In this document: one piece after another, positions 9,703 to 17,979 of the stretch
Layout: each line of letters starts with the position of its first letter
How positions within the stretch are numbered: the first letter of the stretch is position 1
From: Brachionus koreanus
Lineage: Eukaryota > Rotifera > Eurotatoria > Ploima > Brachionidae
Assembly: GCA_016987375.1 (NCBI GenBank)
Contig: PJRA01000444.1
Coordinates: forward strand, 1,542,787 to 1,565,155
Direction: 5' to 3'
Length of the DNA stretch: 22,369 bases
Made by a program: the position numbers and the translations under genes
Notes under the pieces: model-generated
Database searches by the model: none
What the model saw: the letters and a program-made list of their open reading frames with translations, nothing else
What the model was told of the DNA's origin: nothing

Positions 9703-10216
9703 GAAGAGAGTGAAAGTGATACTGAAGGCGAAATAGATAGAAATGTTAATATTTGTTGAAATGATGTATTTCTGAATTCAGGATCGATGCATATGAGATG
9801 CTTTTCACATTCTCTCCAACTTGTGGTAAAAAAAGCCTTATAAAAATCAACAACGTTAAAAGAATAATCATAAAGTGCACAAAGATTTCAGCAAAGTATA
9901 GGCAGAAAAAGATTTTGCTTCGTACTTGGTAGAGAGAAACTATAATTAAATTCCAAAACCAATAAAAGTACGATGGAATAGTGAGATAAAGTGCTTACGA
10001 GCAATATTTAAAATAAAATAATCGATTTAAATGAAGCCCTTAACATGATTGATAATCAAAGTTTGATTTTAAGTCAAAATGACTCGCTGAAATTATAAAT
10101 ATCTTGGAACCATTCGAGTTTGTTATCAATGAAATTCAAGGGGAACAGTAAGTCTACTAAGTCTTTTCGTACCAAGTTTGTTTCAGCTAATAGAACATTT
10201 CATGAATAAAAAATAA
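9703..10216 (+). mobile_element. hAT transposase relic
   Basis: Fragments of one protein lie in order in shifting frames on the plus strand. They are an acidic linker (EESESDTEGEID at 9703), MRCFSHSLQLVVKKAL (9793-9840, matching the hAT motif RC-x-x-H-x-L-x-L-V-V), PIKVRWNS (about 9960, matching the TRWNS motif), AEIINILEPFEFVINEIQGE (about 10089) and, one frame over, TVSLLSLFVPSLFQLIEHF (about 10147-10203). The LEPF-x-x-x-T-x-E-L-Q-G-E and VP-x-x-x-x-L-x-x-H-L patterns are typical of hAT transposases. At least two frameshifts and several stops are present. The BED finger and the C-terminal dimerisation domain were not found. Confidence 0.75.
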
Positions 10217-11290
10217 AATCTTTTATTATATTTATTTATTTAAAAAAAATTTTAACAAACTTTGATTTAAATTGTTTTCTATTTATTTATTCATTTATTA
10301 AAATTAAGTTAAACTGGAGTTCGATAAAACAAAAAAAAATTTAAGTAATTGACTTGACTTGACTTATGACTTGTAACTTAAAAACAACTCTGCATTTTAC
10401 TATCCAAGACCAAGTTGAAGAAGGGTGTCATGAGTTTTTTTTTGGCTCCATTAGCCGTGAAATACCATTTGAAAGAGAAAATGATTTTGAATAAGGAGGT
10501 ATGATTTTAAAATTGAAATAATTAGTTTTTACATCAAAAGAAGCTTTTTATTTAGAAGCATACAAATCAAAAGCTTCCTTAGTCATAGAAAATTTCAAAA
10601 AATCTAAAAAACAAAATTTTCAAAATTTTGTAATAATTAAGCTAAGAAATTTTTCAAGCATTTGCTATATTCATTTGATCAAAGAAGTACTAGTATCTTT
10701 AAAATACTTGGAGATAAGGTCGACACAGTCATTCTTTTACTACTGGTTTTTACGTCTGTAAAACACACTTTTAAAAATTTGAAAAACCAATTAATTGACA
10801 TGAATACTTAATTTTTATTTAAAAAAAAAATTTGAAGCATATTTTGAAAAATTAAAAATGAATCATACTCAAGTAAACATTAAACATTACAAAGCTGTAA
10901 ACTTTTAAATTTGATTTCCCAATTAATTTTATTTAACAATCACAAATTTTAGCAAAACATTTTAACGAGTATATTCTTAAACAAAGTCTGTTTGTTAGAT
11001 TTTATTGTTTTGCTGAAAAAATTTATTTTTTGTTCTGGTTGACCAAATTTTAAATCATTTTTCATGTATTCTTTCTCATTTTTTTTTTTAGTCGAAACAA
11101 TTTTACTACTAATAAATTAAAAGCGAAAAGATAAGAAAAAATAATTGACTTCCTAAAATAAAAAAATTTATTTTCATTTTGCTTTTAATTTTTATGTATT
11201 TTTTCATTTTGTTGCCAAAACTTACCAAAGCATAAAATATTTTGAAAATATTAAAATAGGGACAAATTTTAAGTAATAAAATATCATAAA
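10217..11290. other. AT-rich region upstream of the GT43 gene
   Basis: No gene seen. It holds a GACTT repeat at 10351-10372 and, at 10420-10500, a slightly GC-richer piece of unknown nature. The promoter of the gene starting at 11291 should lie in the last few hundred bases. Confidence 0.35.
10351..10372 (+). repeat. GACTTGACTT-type short tandem repeat
   Basis: GACTTGACTTGACTTATGACTTG. A related set of AAGTC motifs, in the opposite orientation, spans about 18578-18668. Confidence 0.5.
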
Positions 11291-12370
11291 ATGATTCATT
11301 TCTATTTAAAGCGAATATTTAAATTAAAAAATTTTCTTGTTTTAGTCGGATTTATTTGGCTAGTTCACAGTATTTTCAATCAACAAATTTAAATGTGATA
11401 AATCTATTTATTTTTCTATTTAGCCAAGAGAGAATATGATCGAGCTGTTGAAATAAATAATGAGCTGAGCAAATATTCTAAATCAGATTCATTCATGCAA
11501 AGAATAAGTAAGACCAACTATGTGGCAAAACAAATGCTTTATTATGTTGGAATTTATGACACTCTACCAATTCTTTATGTCATTAGTCCTTGTCAAACAG
11601 AAATTCTAACTGAACTGGCCGATTTGAACCGCCTTAAGAACACCCTTTATCTGGTCCCAAAATTAGTGTGGATTTTTGTAGAGAACAAGCCGCAAAAAAG
11701 CTCAAAATTGGCACAGTTTATAGCTGAATCAGAACTAGAAGCGATTCATCTGAACAGAGATTCTAATTTAGAAATAGATTTAATGAACGAGGGTTTAGAG
11801 TGGCTTCGCAATAATTATAAAAACCCCAATGGAGTTGTTTACTTTGCCAAACCTCAGGGTTCATACGATATAATTAATCTTTATGAACATGTAAAAATAA
11901 ATTAAAAAATCAATTTTTGTTTATTTGCTGCTTTTTTTTAGATGATTCGAACAAAATCAGTGACTGTGTGGCCGGTTGGATTCGCCAAGAATTCTTTATA
12001 TCAAAGGCCAGTTTGTGTACAGAACAAAATTGTCTCGTGGAATTGTGCTGGAAATTGCACTAAAAAAGACCTAATTGATTTATCTGGTTTCTCAATGCAT
12101 ATTCAATTATTAATTTCAAGTAATATCTATTTTAAGAGTGAGACTTATTTGGACTTTATACTCGGATTGGTTTCTTTTGATAAAATAGAACCTGTTAAAA
12201 TTGAAAATTGTACTAGAGTAAGCTAAATTGGTTGATATTTGAAGAAATTTAATTAAATGTATTTATTATTCTAGATCTTAGCTTGGAACACAAGAACATA
12301 TCCAGCCATTATACACTATAAATCAGCTCATAACAAATCATATGATGAAAACATGTTAAATCAAATTTAA
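11291..12370 (+). CDS. GT43 (beta-1,3-glucuronyltransferase) family protein lacking the catalytic signature (four exons)
   Basis: GT43 enzymes are type II Golgi membrane proteins that transfer glucuronic acid from UDP-GlcA onto glycan acceptors. Exons: 11291-11369, 11424-11890, 11942-12217, 12275-12370; introns of 54, 51 and 57 bp, all GT-AG and in frame; 305 residues (human B3GAT3 has 335). The N terminus is basic with a short hydrophobic anchor (FLVLVGFIWLVH, 15-26). The fold motifs persist: PILYVISP (75-82), LNRLKNTLYLVPKLVWIFVEN, GLEWLRNNY, GVVYFA (163-168), SVTVWPVGF (188-196), IDLSGF (227-232), ENCTRILAWNTRT (270-282). However, the metal-binding DDD that normally follows YFA is K-P-Q (169-171), the RGxxQRN motif before the WLR helix is gone, and the VGG nucleotide loop is AKNS. 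The catalytic Glu is not evident (Tyr251 by simple alignment). Splicing and frame are clean, so this looks like a maintained pseudoenzyme. Confidence 0.9.
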
Positions 12371-12955
12371 TAATTAAATTCTTAATTTTTTTTAAGGTTT
12401 CATCTAAAAAATAGTTAGCTGAGTATTTTAAATAAATTTTTTTTTGAAGAAAAGAGAAACATGTAGTTATTCTAATTTAAAAAATCTGTCTGAATTTACG
12501 GGCACAAATGGAATTAATTTTTTTTTAAACAATGATAGTTTTTTTTTTTTAAATTTAAAATTCACTCTGTACATTTTCCCCCGTTTTTGAATAAATAAGA
12601 GAATACAAAATAATTGATTTCATTTTATTAGTGATAAAAATTTTGTGTTGCTGATAATAAAACTTTATTTTGATAAAAATTAATGAAAATTGTTAAACAG
12701 TTTTCTTTTAGATTGTTTTATAGTTAAATGAAATAAAAGTCTATTTAAATAAGTCCCGGTAAAAGGGGCTCTCTATTTTCGGTTTTTCTCATTTTTCTCA
12801 ATTAATTTAATAAAGATGAATTTGTAGCTACACTTATCAAATCAAGAAAAGTTATATTTATGGTCACAAGTAGAGTTTTTTAAGTCTTGCGTAAAATAAT
12901 CCTCAAAGGAATAATAGCATTTTCCAATTTTATTAAAATTTGAGAAATTTAGTTA
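12371..12955. other. 3' flank of the GT43-like gene
   Basis: AT-rich DNA with polyadenylation-type signals from about 12427. A short GC-richer piece (CCCGGTAAAAGGGGC, about 12755-12770) is not assigned. Confidence 0.35.
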
Positions 12956-13465
12956 GAAAATCTAAAATTTAAAATTTTTTCCCCAATTTTATTAAAAACA
13001 CCACAAAAAATAAAAAATAGCATAAATAAAAAAAAACAATTTTTTTTATATTTCCGTCACTATTTTTTTTTTTTTTATTAACGTCTTTTCTTCATTTGCA
13101 AACCGCATAGATCACACGATTTTGTTTCTTTGTCAATAATCTCTTTATTGTTCAACTTGATTCTCACTCTTTTTGGAACATATTCTTCTTGCTCGGACTC
13201 TGCGGATTCTTTGCTTTTTGGAACAGCTTTTGAAGATTAGGTTTCATTGGGTTGTCTTTTCATTGCTTCAGAAGTTTCCAGAGGTCTACCTTTTTTAACG
13301 GTTCGATTGAATCGGGATGTCCATTCCAACTGAGTCGAAATTGCAATTTTTTTTTTCGAGCTGCGATCAATATTAAATGCTTTAAGGCACATCTGGCTTT
13401 TAGACTGGGAGCTTGCGGGAAGTTCAATTCGCCTTCTAGGAGGCCTCCCTCTTATAGCAATTTAA
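12956..13465 (-). mobile_element. MULE-like element, copy 2 (C-terminal tail of the transposon protein)
   Basis: On the minus strand, one frame stays open from about 13460 to 13080 except for a single TAA at about 13242. It starts IRGRPPRRRIELPASSQSKS, passes through KKGRPLETSEAMKRQ and ends KSCDLCGLQMKKRR before its stop. The GRP-(x)n-A-x-x-RQ pattern resembles the tail that follows the SWIM finger in MULE-type proteins. The last 40 codons (EEYVPKRVRIKLNNKEIIDK) and the following noncoding 100 bp match copy 1 at 1825-2146. The RRYWACP extension seen in copy 1 is cut off here. The plus-strand frame over the same DNA is a shadow. Confidence 0.6.
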
Positions 13466-13509
13466 AAAAAAATTTTTTCCAATATTATAGCTAATGGTTA
13501 GTGGTTTAA

Positions 13510-13529
13510 ATATATATATATATATATAT
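13510..13529. repeat. (TA)n microsatellite
   Basis: About ten TA dinucleotides in a row, separating the MULE relic from the gag-like relic. Confidence 0.9.
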
Positions 13530-13589
13530 TAGATCATCTGATCATTTTCCTTATCGGGAAAGTAAGCTTAACTTTTGTCCATTTACTTT

Positions 13590-14020
13590 GTTCCATTTAT
13601 TTAGGACTGGCCTCACGTCCTAAGTCCAACGATGTGGTTGCGCCCGTTGACGACGACGAGAGCGCAAGAGACGAAATTTGTTTTTGCATATCCGCAATGG
13701 CCTGTGCCATCTGTTGAATTGATTGCTAGATTACAAAAGTCTGCTCGGCCTGGTCCATGCTGCGTGGCTTTTCTACGGTGTTATCTAAATTAGGAGGGAG
13801 GTATTAAGTGACTGGCAGGTGGTGAGGTCTTGAGTAAGTACGGTGGTACACTTAGTACTGGCACGTCTAAAGCGATTTTGGAATGAAATTTCACCACATT
13901 TTCTAGCAACTTATTCCAATGCGGAACTAACCTGTTTGAAGAAAAAGCATGTCTGGCATTTACAGCAGCTGCAAAATCGTTTCTAATTTGAGCAGGAAAA
14001 CCTATTCTCTGAATTTTATT
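13590..14020 (-). mobile_element. Gag-like retroelement relic
   Basis: A GC-richer island whose minus strand reads as protein in two frames. The upstream part (14015-13805) gives GFPAQIRNDFAAAVNARHAF and LVPHWNKLLENVVKFHSKIA, then a proline-rich end. The next frame (13795-13605) gives MDQAEQTFVI, a stop, then QSIQQMAQAIADMQKQISSL and a Ser-rich end before TAA. The short amphipathic helix with MAQAIADMQKQI looks like the coiled coil at the start of a retrotransposon gag. Part of the block may belong to a different element. The mobile-element origin is inferred from composition and setting. Confidence 0.4.
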
Positions 14021-14119
14021 ACTATTCTTTTTTTTTTATCTTAACAGATTTTATGTTCAATTGAATATTATTTTTATTTATATCTTATTATATCAATCCC
14101 CTACATGAAAAAGATTAGA

Positions 14120-14474
14120 GTCTTTTTTGCTCGGCCAAACTCCCGAAACAGTCAAGTCCTATAAATACCTCGGCTTTGAATTTTTGCTTATGATGCTCAT
14201 CATGGCATACAGAGCTTATTGTTTTAGTCACTTTACGTACAAAGCCTAAATGCTAGCTTCAACCTCTACATCAGCTAAGAGTGAAATGTACACTTTTAGC
14301 TCCTCGTTATGGCGAATTATTGGAGTTGATGAGTTGACTGAAGGCTCTTATAAACTTTTCCCTATCACTGATTACATTGACGATACCTGCGAACGGTTTC
14401 TCAAAAGAATACGCAATCTCCACCCAAAATGCACACTTTCTTTTTCAAACAAGAAAAGCAAACAAAACAATTAA
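14120..14474 (+). mobile_element. LINE reverse-transcriptase fragment (thumb and C-terminal end)
   Basis: One plus-strand frame runs from about 14121 to the TAA at 14472-14474 with a single in-frame TAA at 14247-14249. It contains TVKSYKYLGFEF, the YLG motif that follows the RT catalytic region in non-LTR elements. This is followed by AYRAYCFSHFTYKA (the LINE thumb helix) and a tail with LFPITDYIDDTCERFLKRI and NLHPKCTLS, resembling the C-terminal segment of such reverse transcriptases. The spacing between YLGFEF and AYRAYC is much shorter than usual, so an internal deletion is likely. The FADD catalytic box is absent. Confidence 0.65.
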
Positions 14475-14879
14475 ATTAAACAATTTCGAAAATTTTGCAA
14501 TGGTGCTAACAAAAATTAAAACTCGATAGACAGCCTACACTTTATTTAATTTTAAAAAACTTTAAATTTTTATTTTGTAACGACTTACGATTTGACATAC
14601 TCGATTTTTATATCACACTTTTTTATTATAATTATTGTACATTTAGATTTATTTCTCAAATAAATAATTCTTTTACAATAAAACATTTAAATCTCATATT
14701 TTTTTAACCCCAACAAAAAAAAATAGATAAAAGAATAGATAAACTTATTATTTTTTTATTTTATCAGATTAACGTAATTTAAATTTTAGGTGAAATTTTA
14801 ACAAAATTTTGTTTTCATTTCGTTGGATGATTAGTTTTTTTAAAAATAGATATGATTTTTTTTACTCTTGTTTGTAAAA
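14475..14879. other. AT-rich spacer between the LINE and Merlin relics
   Basis: No open frame of interest. It could contain the 5' end of the Merlin element, but no terminal repeat was recognised. Confidence 0.35.
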
Positions 14880-15141
14880 AAAAACAGATGCCTACACTTT
14901 ACCCTATTTAACATATTACTATATTTTACCCGGATCTGTCATTTACTCGGATTGTTGGTCATCTTATAACCGTATTCGTAAACTAGATACACACCAAACT
15001 GTCAACCATAATTTATCAACCCAAAAACAGGAGCTCATACGAATACAACTGAGTCACTTTGGTGCTCAGCTAAAGCACATGTTAAAACAATGAAAGTTTT
15101 GAATGAATGTTTCAAGAGCTTCCCAGTCAACCCAAATTTAA
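14880..15141 (+). mobile_element. Merlin/IS1595-type transposase relic, main part
   Basis: This encodes the central part of an ISXO2-like DDE transposase. Frame one (14902 to about 15030) gives LPGSVIYSDCWSSYNRI, with the Asp in YSDCW, and then HQTVNHNLS. A single-base shift near 15027 moves to the frame giving TGAHTNTTESLW, with the catalytic Glu, and AKAHVKTMKVLNECF. G-x-x-I-x-SD-x-W-x-x-Y, the TVNH motif and TGxHTNxxES-x-W are diagnostic of this family (Merlin in animals, IS1595 in bacteria). The N-terminal part with the first Asp is missing. The frame continues unbroken to about 15141, where an inserted sequence begins; the C-terminal part resumes at 16146. Confidence 0.85.
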
Positions 15142-16145
15142 TGATTCTTTAAAGATTTCATAGGGAAAATTTATAATGATTCTTTTAGGAAATTGGACTC
15201 ATTTTCATTACAAAATCATCATAATTTCATCAGAGAATCACTGAATAATCATTGAAAGAAATTTTATTTTAAGATTTATTTAAATAAGAAAAAAATATCT
15301 TTATTTTATCTTTAATAAATTTAATTTATTAATTGTGGAATAGAGAAAAATTTTTTATTTACAGTTGTACAATTTTTACGTGTGTCCTTTAGCTAAACAA
15401 AGATCAAAGGTTGGATCTTTTACCTTGACTATCTCTTAAATAAAAACTTAGAATATTAATGAAATTAAATAAAAAAAATACAGAATGCGACGTTGATTTG
15501 ATCCCAAAAATCACTCATTATTTCTCTCATGGTACGACTGACCCATTCTTTTCTAATGAAGAATGTGAATCACTTTTCTGAAGGTCCATGATCCTTGTTT
15601 TTCTCCGCATTTGTTTATTTAATCTTCAATTTTAATTTTATCTGATTGTGATACGATTATTTGAGGATATTTTTCACTTAAAAGACATTTTTGTAACAAA
15701 TTGCAATCGTCATTGGAACCGTATATATCAATTAAAATTTTTAACATTTTCATAATTTTTTGGAAATCAGCAAGATCTAAGAAAAAATTAGTTCAAAATT
15801 AGTTAAATTAGTGAATTATTAAAATTTAATTAAAACATATATTTTAAAAAAATATTACTAAATGTTTCTTTTAGAAGTTTAATTGTTTCTTCAGCTTTTG
15901 ATAACTTAACTTCCAATTCATTTATCTTATGCCAACTCTGACATCTCAACTAATTTTTGTTTTAGACGAACATTTTCAAAATTAAGAACATGATTTTTTT
16001 TTTTCTTGGTTCGGGGTCTTTAGATTTAAATTACTGCTTACTGACAATGAATCATCTTCGCAAAAAATTGTTCTTAAAACTTCTTGACATTTTTTCTTAG
16101 ATCCTTCAATAATTAAATTTTGAAAAATTCTTTAATTCTATATTT
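15142..16145. mobile_element. About 1-kb insertion inside the Merlin transposase
   Basis: The heptamer AATTTAA occurs at 15135-15141 and again at 16146-16152. Taking the intervening 1,004 bp plus one heptamer as an insertion with target duplication, the transposase frame runs straight from NECFKSFPVNPNL into TSYLDEYSWRQMN, which is the expected next motif. The insert begins TGATTCTTTAAAGATTTC and ends in AATTCTATATTT. The ends have only weak inverted similarity, so the element class is not known. It carries a pseudogene on its minus strand. Confidence 0.55.
15619..16125 (-). pseudogene. Frameshifted coiled-coil gene with an intron, inside the insertion
   Basis: On the minus strand a coding-like series runs from about 16125. 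It comprises NLIIEGSKKKCQEVLRTIF, a Ser-rich linker, a frameshift at an A-run near 15994, NHVLNFENVRLKQKLVEMSE, a second shift near 15930, and INELEVKLSKAEETIKLLKE. A canonical intron follows (donor A-GTAATA at 15858, acceptor TTTTTCTTAG at 15777; 82 bp). The last exon, DLADFQKIMKMLKILIDIYG and so on, ends KIKIED at the TAA at 15621-15619. Leucines in the middle part fit a coiled coil. I do not recognise the family. It may be the cargo or second gene of a transposon. Weak further coding character continues past the stop to about 15500. Confidence 0.45.
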
Positions 16146-16302
16146 AATTTAACTTCTTATCTAGACGAATATTCCTGGCGTCAAATGAACGTTTGAACGT
16201 AATTGATGCTGTATTGACAGCAATTAGTGGATAATATAGATTTGAGAATAAAGCTGATGATTTGGTCAGTTTTGTTACAAATTTTTTTGTCAATAAATAA
16301 TA
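16146..16302 (+). mobile_element. Merlin/IS1595-type transposase relic, C-terminal part
   Basis: Opens with TSYLDEYSWRQMN (16152-16190), the YLDEF-x-WR-x-N motif that closes ISXO2-like transposases. A frameshift near 16187 leads to ERLNVIDAVLTAIS, a TAA at about 16231, and YRFENKADDLVSFVTNFF before the final stop. It joins in frame to the main part once the insertion is removed. Confidence 0.7.
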
Positions 16303-16387
16303 ATAAATTACAAAATTTTAGAATTTAAAATCATTTTAGTCATTCTTTGTGAAAATTTAAACATGTTCAAGTGGGAGTAACCGATAA

Positions 16388-16395
16388 TATAAAAG
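16388..16395 (+). promoter_or_regulatory. TATA-like box of the cysteine-rich protein gene
   Basis: TATAAAAG, 56 bp before the ATG at 16451. The spacing allows a leader of about 25-30 nt. Confidence 0.5.
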
Positions 16396-16450
16396 AGTTT
16401 GAATAAATTGCTTAGCTAATTTAAAAAAAAGTTAAAATTAAAATAATACC

Positions 16451-16776
16451 ATGAAGTTTTTCGTTTTTCTAATGGCTTTTGGTGTAATGAGCTACTTTGC
16501 TCACGCATCTCTTTTTGACACAATTAATCCATCATTTTGCTTAATGTGTTGTGGACCCCCACCTTGCTGTAAACAGTGCAACTTGTTTTTATTTTCAAAT
16601 TAAATTGATTTGACTTTTAAGGCAATTGTTGTGGCATGGATTGGTTGTGTGCTCAAGAAACATTGGGTATTGCTCGCAAAAGCTCACAAATAAGTCAATT
16701 TTTTGAAAAAGTTAATAAAAATCTCTGCCTGACTTGCTGTGGTCCACCACCATGTTGCAGTACGTGTGCCTCTTAA
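16451..16776 (+). CDS. Secreted cysteine-rich protein with two CLxCCGPPPCC modules (two exons)
   Basis: Not a family I recognise. Exon 1 is 16451-16568, exon 2 is 16622-16776, and the 53-bp intron (GTAAAC..TTTTAAG) keeps the frame; the product is 90 residues. Residues 1-20 are a clear signal peptide (MKFFVFLMAFGVMSYFAHAS). The mature part has 14 cysteines, an even number as expected for disulfides. They sit in two near-identical modules, CLMCCGPPPCC-NCC and CLTCCGPPPCC-STC, the second ending the protein. Between them lies a spacer, GMDWLCAQETLGIARKSSQI, leading to a predicted short helix (SQFFEKVNK). Unspliced, the first module would read on as KQCNLFLFSN and stop, also a plausible secreted peptide. 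A TATA-like box lies upstream and an AATAAA-type signal follows near 16820. A structural, antimicrobial or other extracellular role cannot be told from sequence. Confidence 0.75.
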
Positions 16777-17692
16777 TCAAACTTTAATAGAACTACTTAT
16801 TAAGTACCAGAATTTGAAATAATAAAAAATATTTTTGTGGTTCAGGCTTTTATTTTTTTATTAGAATTTTTTTTGGTTAATTCAATAAAATAAAATCTTA
16901 AAAAGGAAGACTTTTTTATAAATTTTGTAATTATGTAAAAATTTAAAATAAAGATTCCGCTTTTTTTTTAATAGTTTATTTAATTTGAATTGGCTCAGAG
17001 TAATAAAACTCCCTCTGCCATTAGACAAAAGACAAAATAAAAGATTTTTTAAAAGATTAAAGTGGACATAAATTTTTTATGGAAGAAAAAGATCAAGAAT
17101 CAGAGGTAATAATCCCTTATCATTTAACCACATGCTTAATTCATTCCATTAATTACATAATAGGTTTTTTTCTTACAATATTTGGAACTAGAACTGGAAA
17201 ACTTTATATTCATAGTCAAAAAGATTGTCGTCAATTATCCAATTATAAAAAAATAAAACTCCACACTGATCAAAATCATCATTTTCCAAAGAAAGAAAAC
17301 TACAGGAAAGAAAATAATTTTTATCTTTTCCTCTAGTTTTTCTCTTTGAATTAGGTTAAAAAACCAGATAATGAGAAATGTTATTGGGGATATCTTCGAT
17401 TAAGGACATTTTTTTTTAATTTGAATGGAGAAAAATAATACTCGCTTATTAAAATTTAATCTTGTCTTGCCTACAGCTTTGATTTGACTTGCATTTAAAA
17501 TTCAAAAACAAATCTGTATTCAATTTAAATTTTATAGATGTTTTATTTTTAGTCTGATTTTAACATCTGAAAATTTATATAAGGTAAAAAAGTAGCAACA
17601 AAGTATGATATATTATTTAATTTATTTGAAATATTAAAATCGAATTTTCTTTAAAAAAATAACATAAAAATCAAATCAAACTCATTCTGATT
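16777..17692. other. AT-rich intergenic region
   Basis: No gene that I can support. An 85-codon plus-strand frame at 17079-17336 starts with an acidic stretch (MEEKDQESE) directly before a donor-like GTAATA, so a tiny first exon is conceivable, but nothing after it looks coding. The 3' ends of the cysteine-rich gene and of the minus-strand gene at 17693 fall here. Confidence 0.35.
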
Positions 17693-17923
17693 TTAGAGAT
17701 TTTTGAGCATTTTTGAAGTTTGAGCCAATTGAGTACGAGCATTTTTCAAATTCTTTTGCTGCTCTTCAGTTAAATCTCCTGAATTTTCAACAATTCGACC
17801 GTTAATTATCATAGTGCCTCCATCTAGATCATTACCTTGGATTCTTTTGTCAATTCGGTCTGAGGCTTCATCAATTGTCTTGATTGAATCAGCTATCATT
17901 TGCTTTGCGAAACATTTACCCAT
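17693..17923 (-). CDS. Small hydrophilic protein with an MGxC acylation-type N terminus
   Basis: A single-exon frame of 76 codons, in clear contrast to the AT-rich flanks in codon quality. The N terminus is MGKCFAKQ. Gly2 followed by Cys4 is the layout of proteins that are N-myristoylated and then palmitoylated, though without Ser/Thr at position 6 the myristoylation signal is not ideal. The rest is a charged, probably helical chain (DSIKTIDEASDRIDKRI, then GGTMIINGRIVENSGDL, then EEQQKNLKNARTQLAQTSKM). There is no membrane segment and no domain I can name. The start is favoured by a TATATAAGG box upstream and by stops before it. A membrane-attached adaptor-like role is a guess. Confidence 0.6.
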   Translation of the reverse strand: MGKCFAKQMIADSIKTIDEASDRIDKRIQGNDLDGGTMIINGRIVENSGDLTEEQQKNLKNARTQLAQTSKMLKNL

Positions 17924-17963
17924 TTTTTAGTATTTTTTTTTATTTTTCACTTAAAAATCTACG

Positions 17964-17973
17964 CCTTATATAC
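17964..17973 (-). promoter_or_regulatory. TATA-like box of the MGxC protein gene
   Basis: On the minus strand, GTATATAAGGCG lies about 41 bp before the ATG at 17923. This leaves room for a leader of only 10-15 nt. Confidence 0.5.
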
Positions 17974-17979
17974 AAATTA

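Noticed and set aside
11371..11400. Reading straight through the first GT43 donor (SIFNQQI after the anchor)
   Set aside because: The frame hits TAA within seven codons, whereas splicing at 11370-11423 joins in frame to the stem region.
13252..13494. 80-codon plus-strand frame
   Set aside because: It lies opposite the MULE-like tail, which is the sense strand by homology with copy 1.
17079..17336. 85-codon plus-strand frame with one hydrophobic stretch
   Set aside because: The composition is that of AT-rich noncoding DNA after the first ten codons. A small first exon before the GTAATA donor is possible, but no convincing second exon was found.
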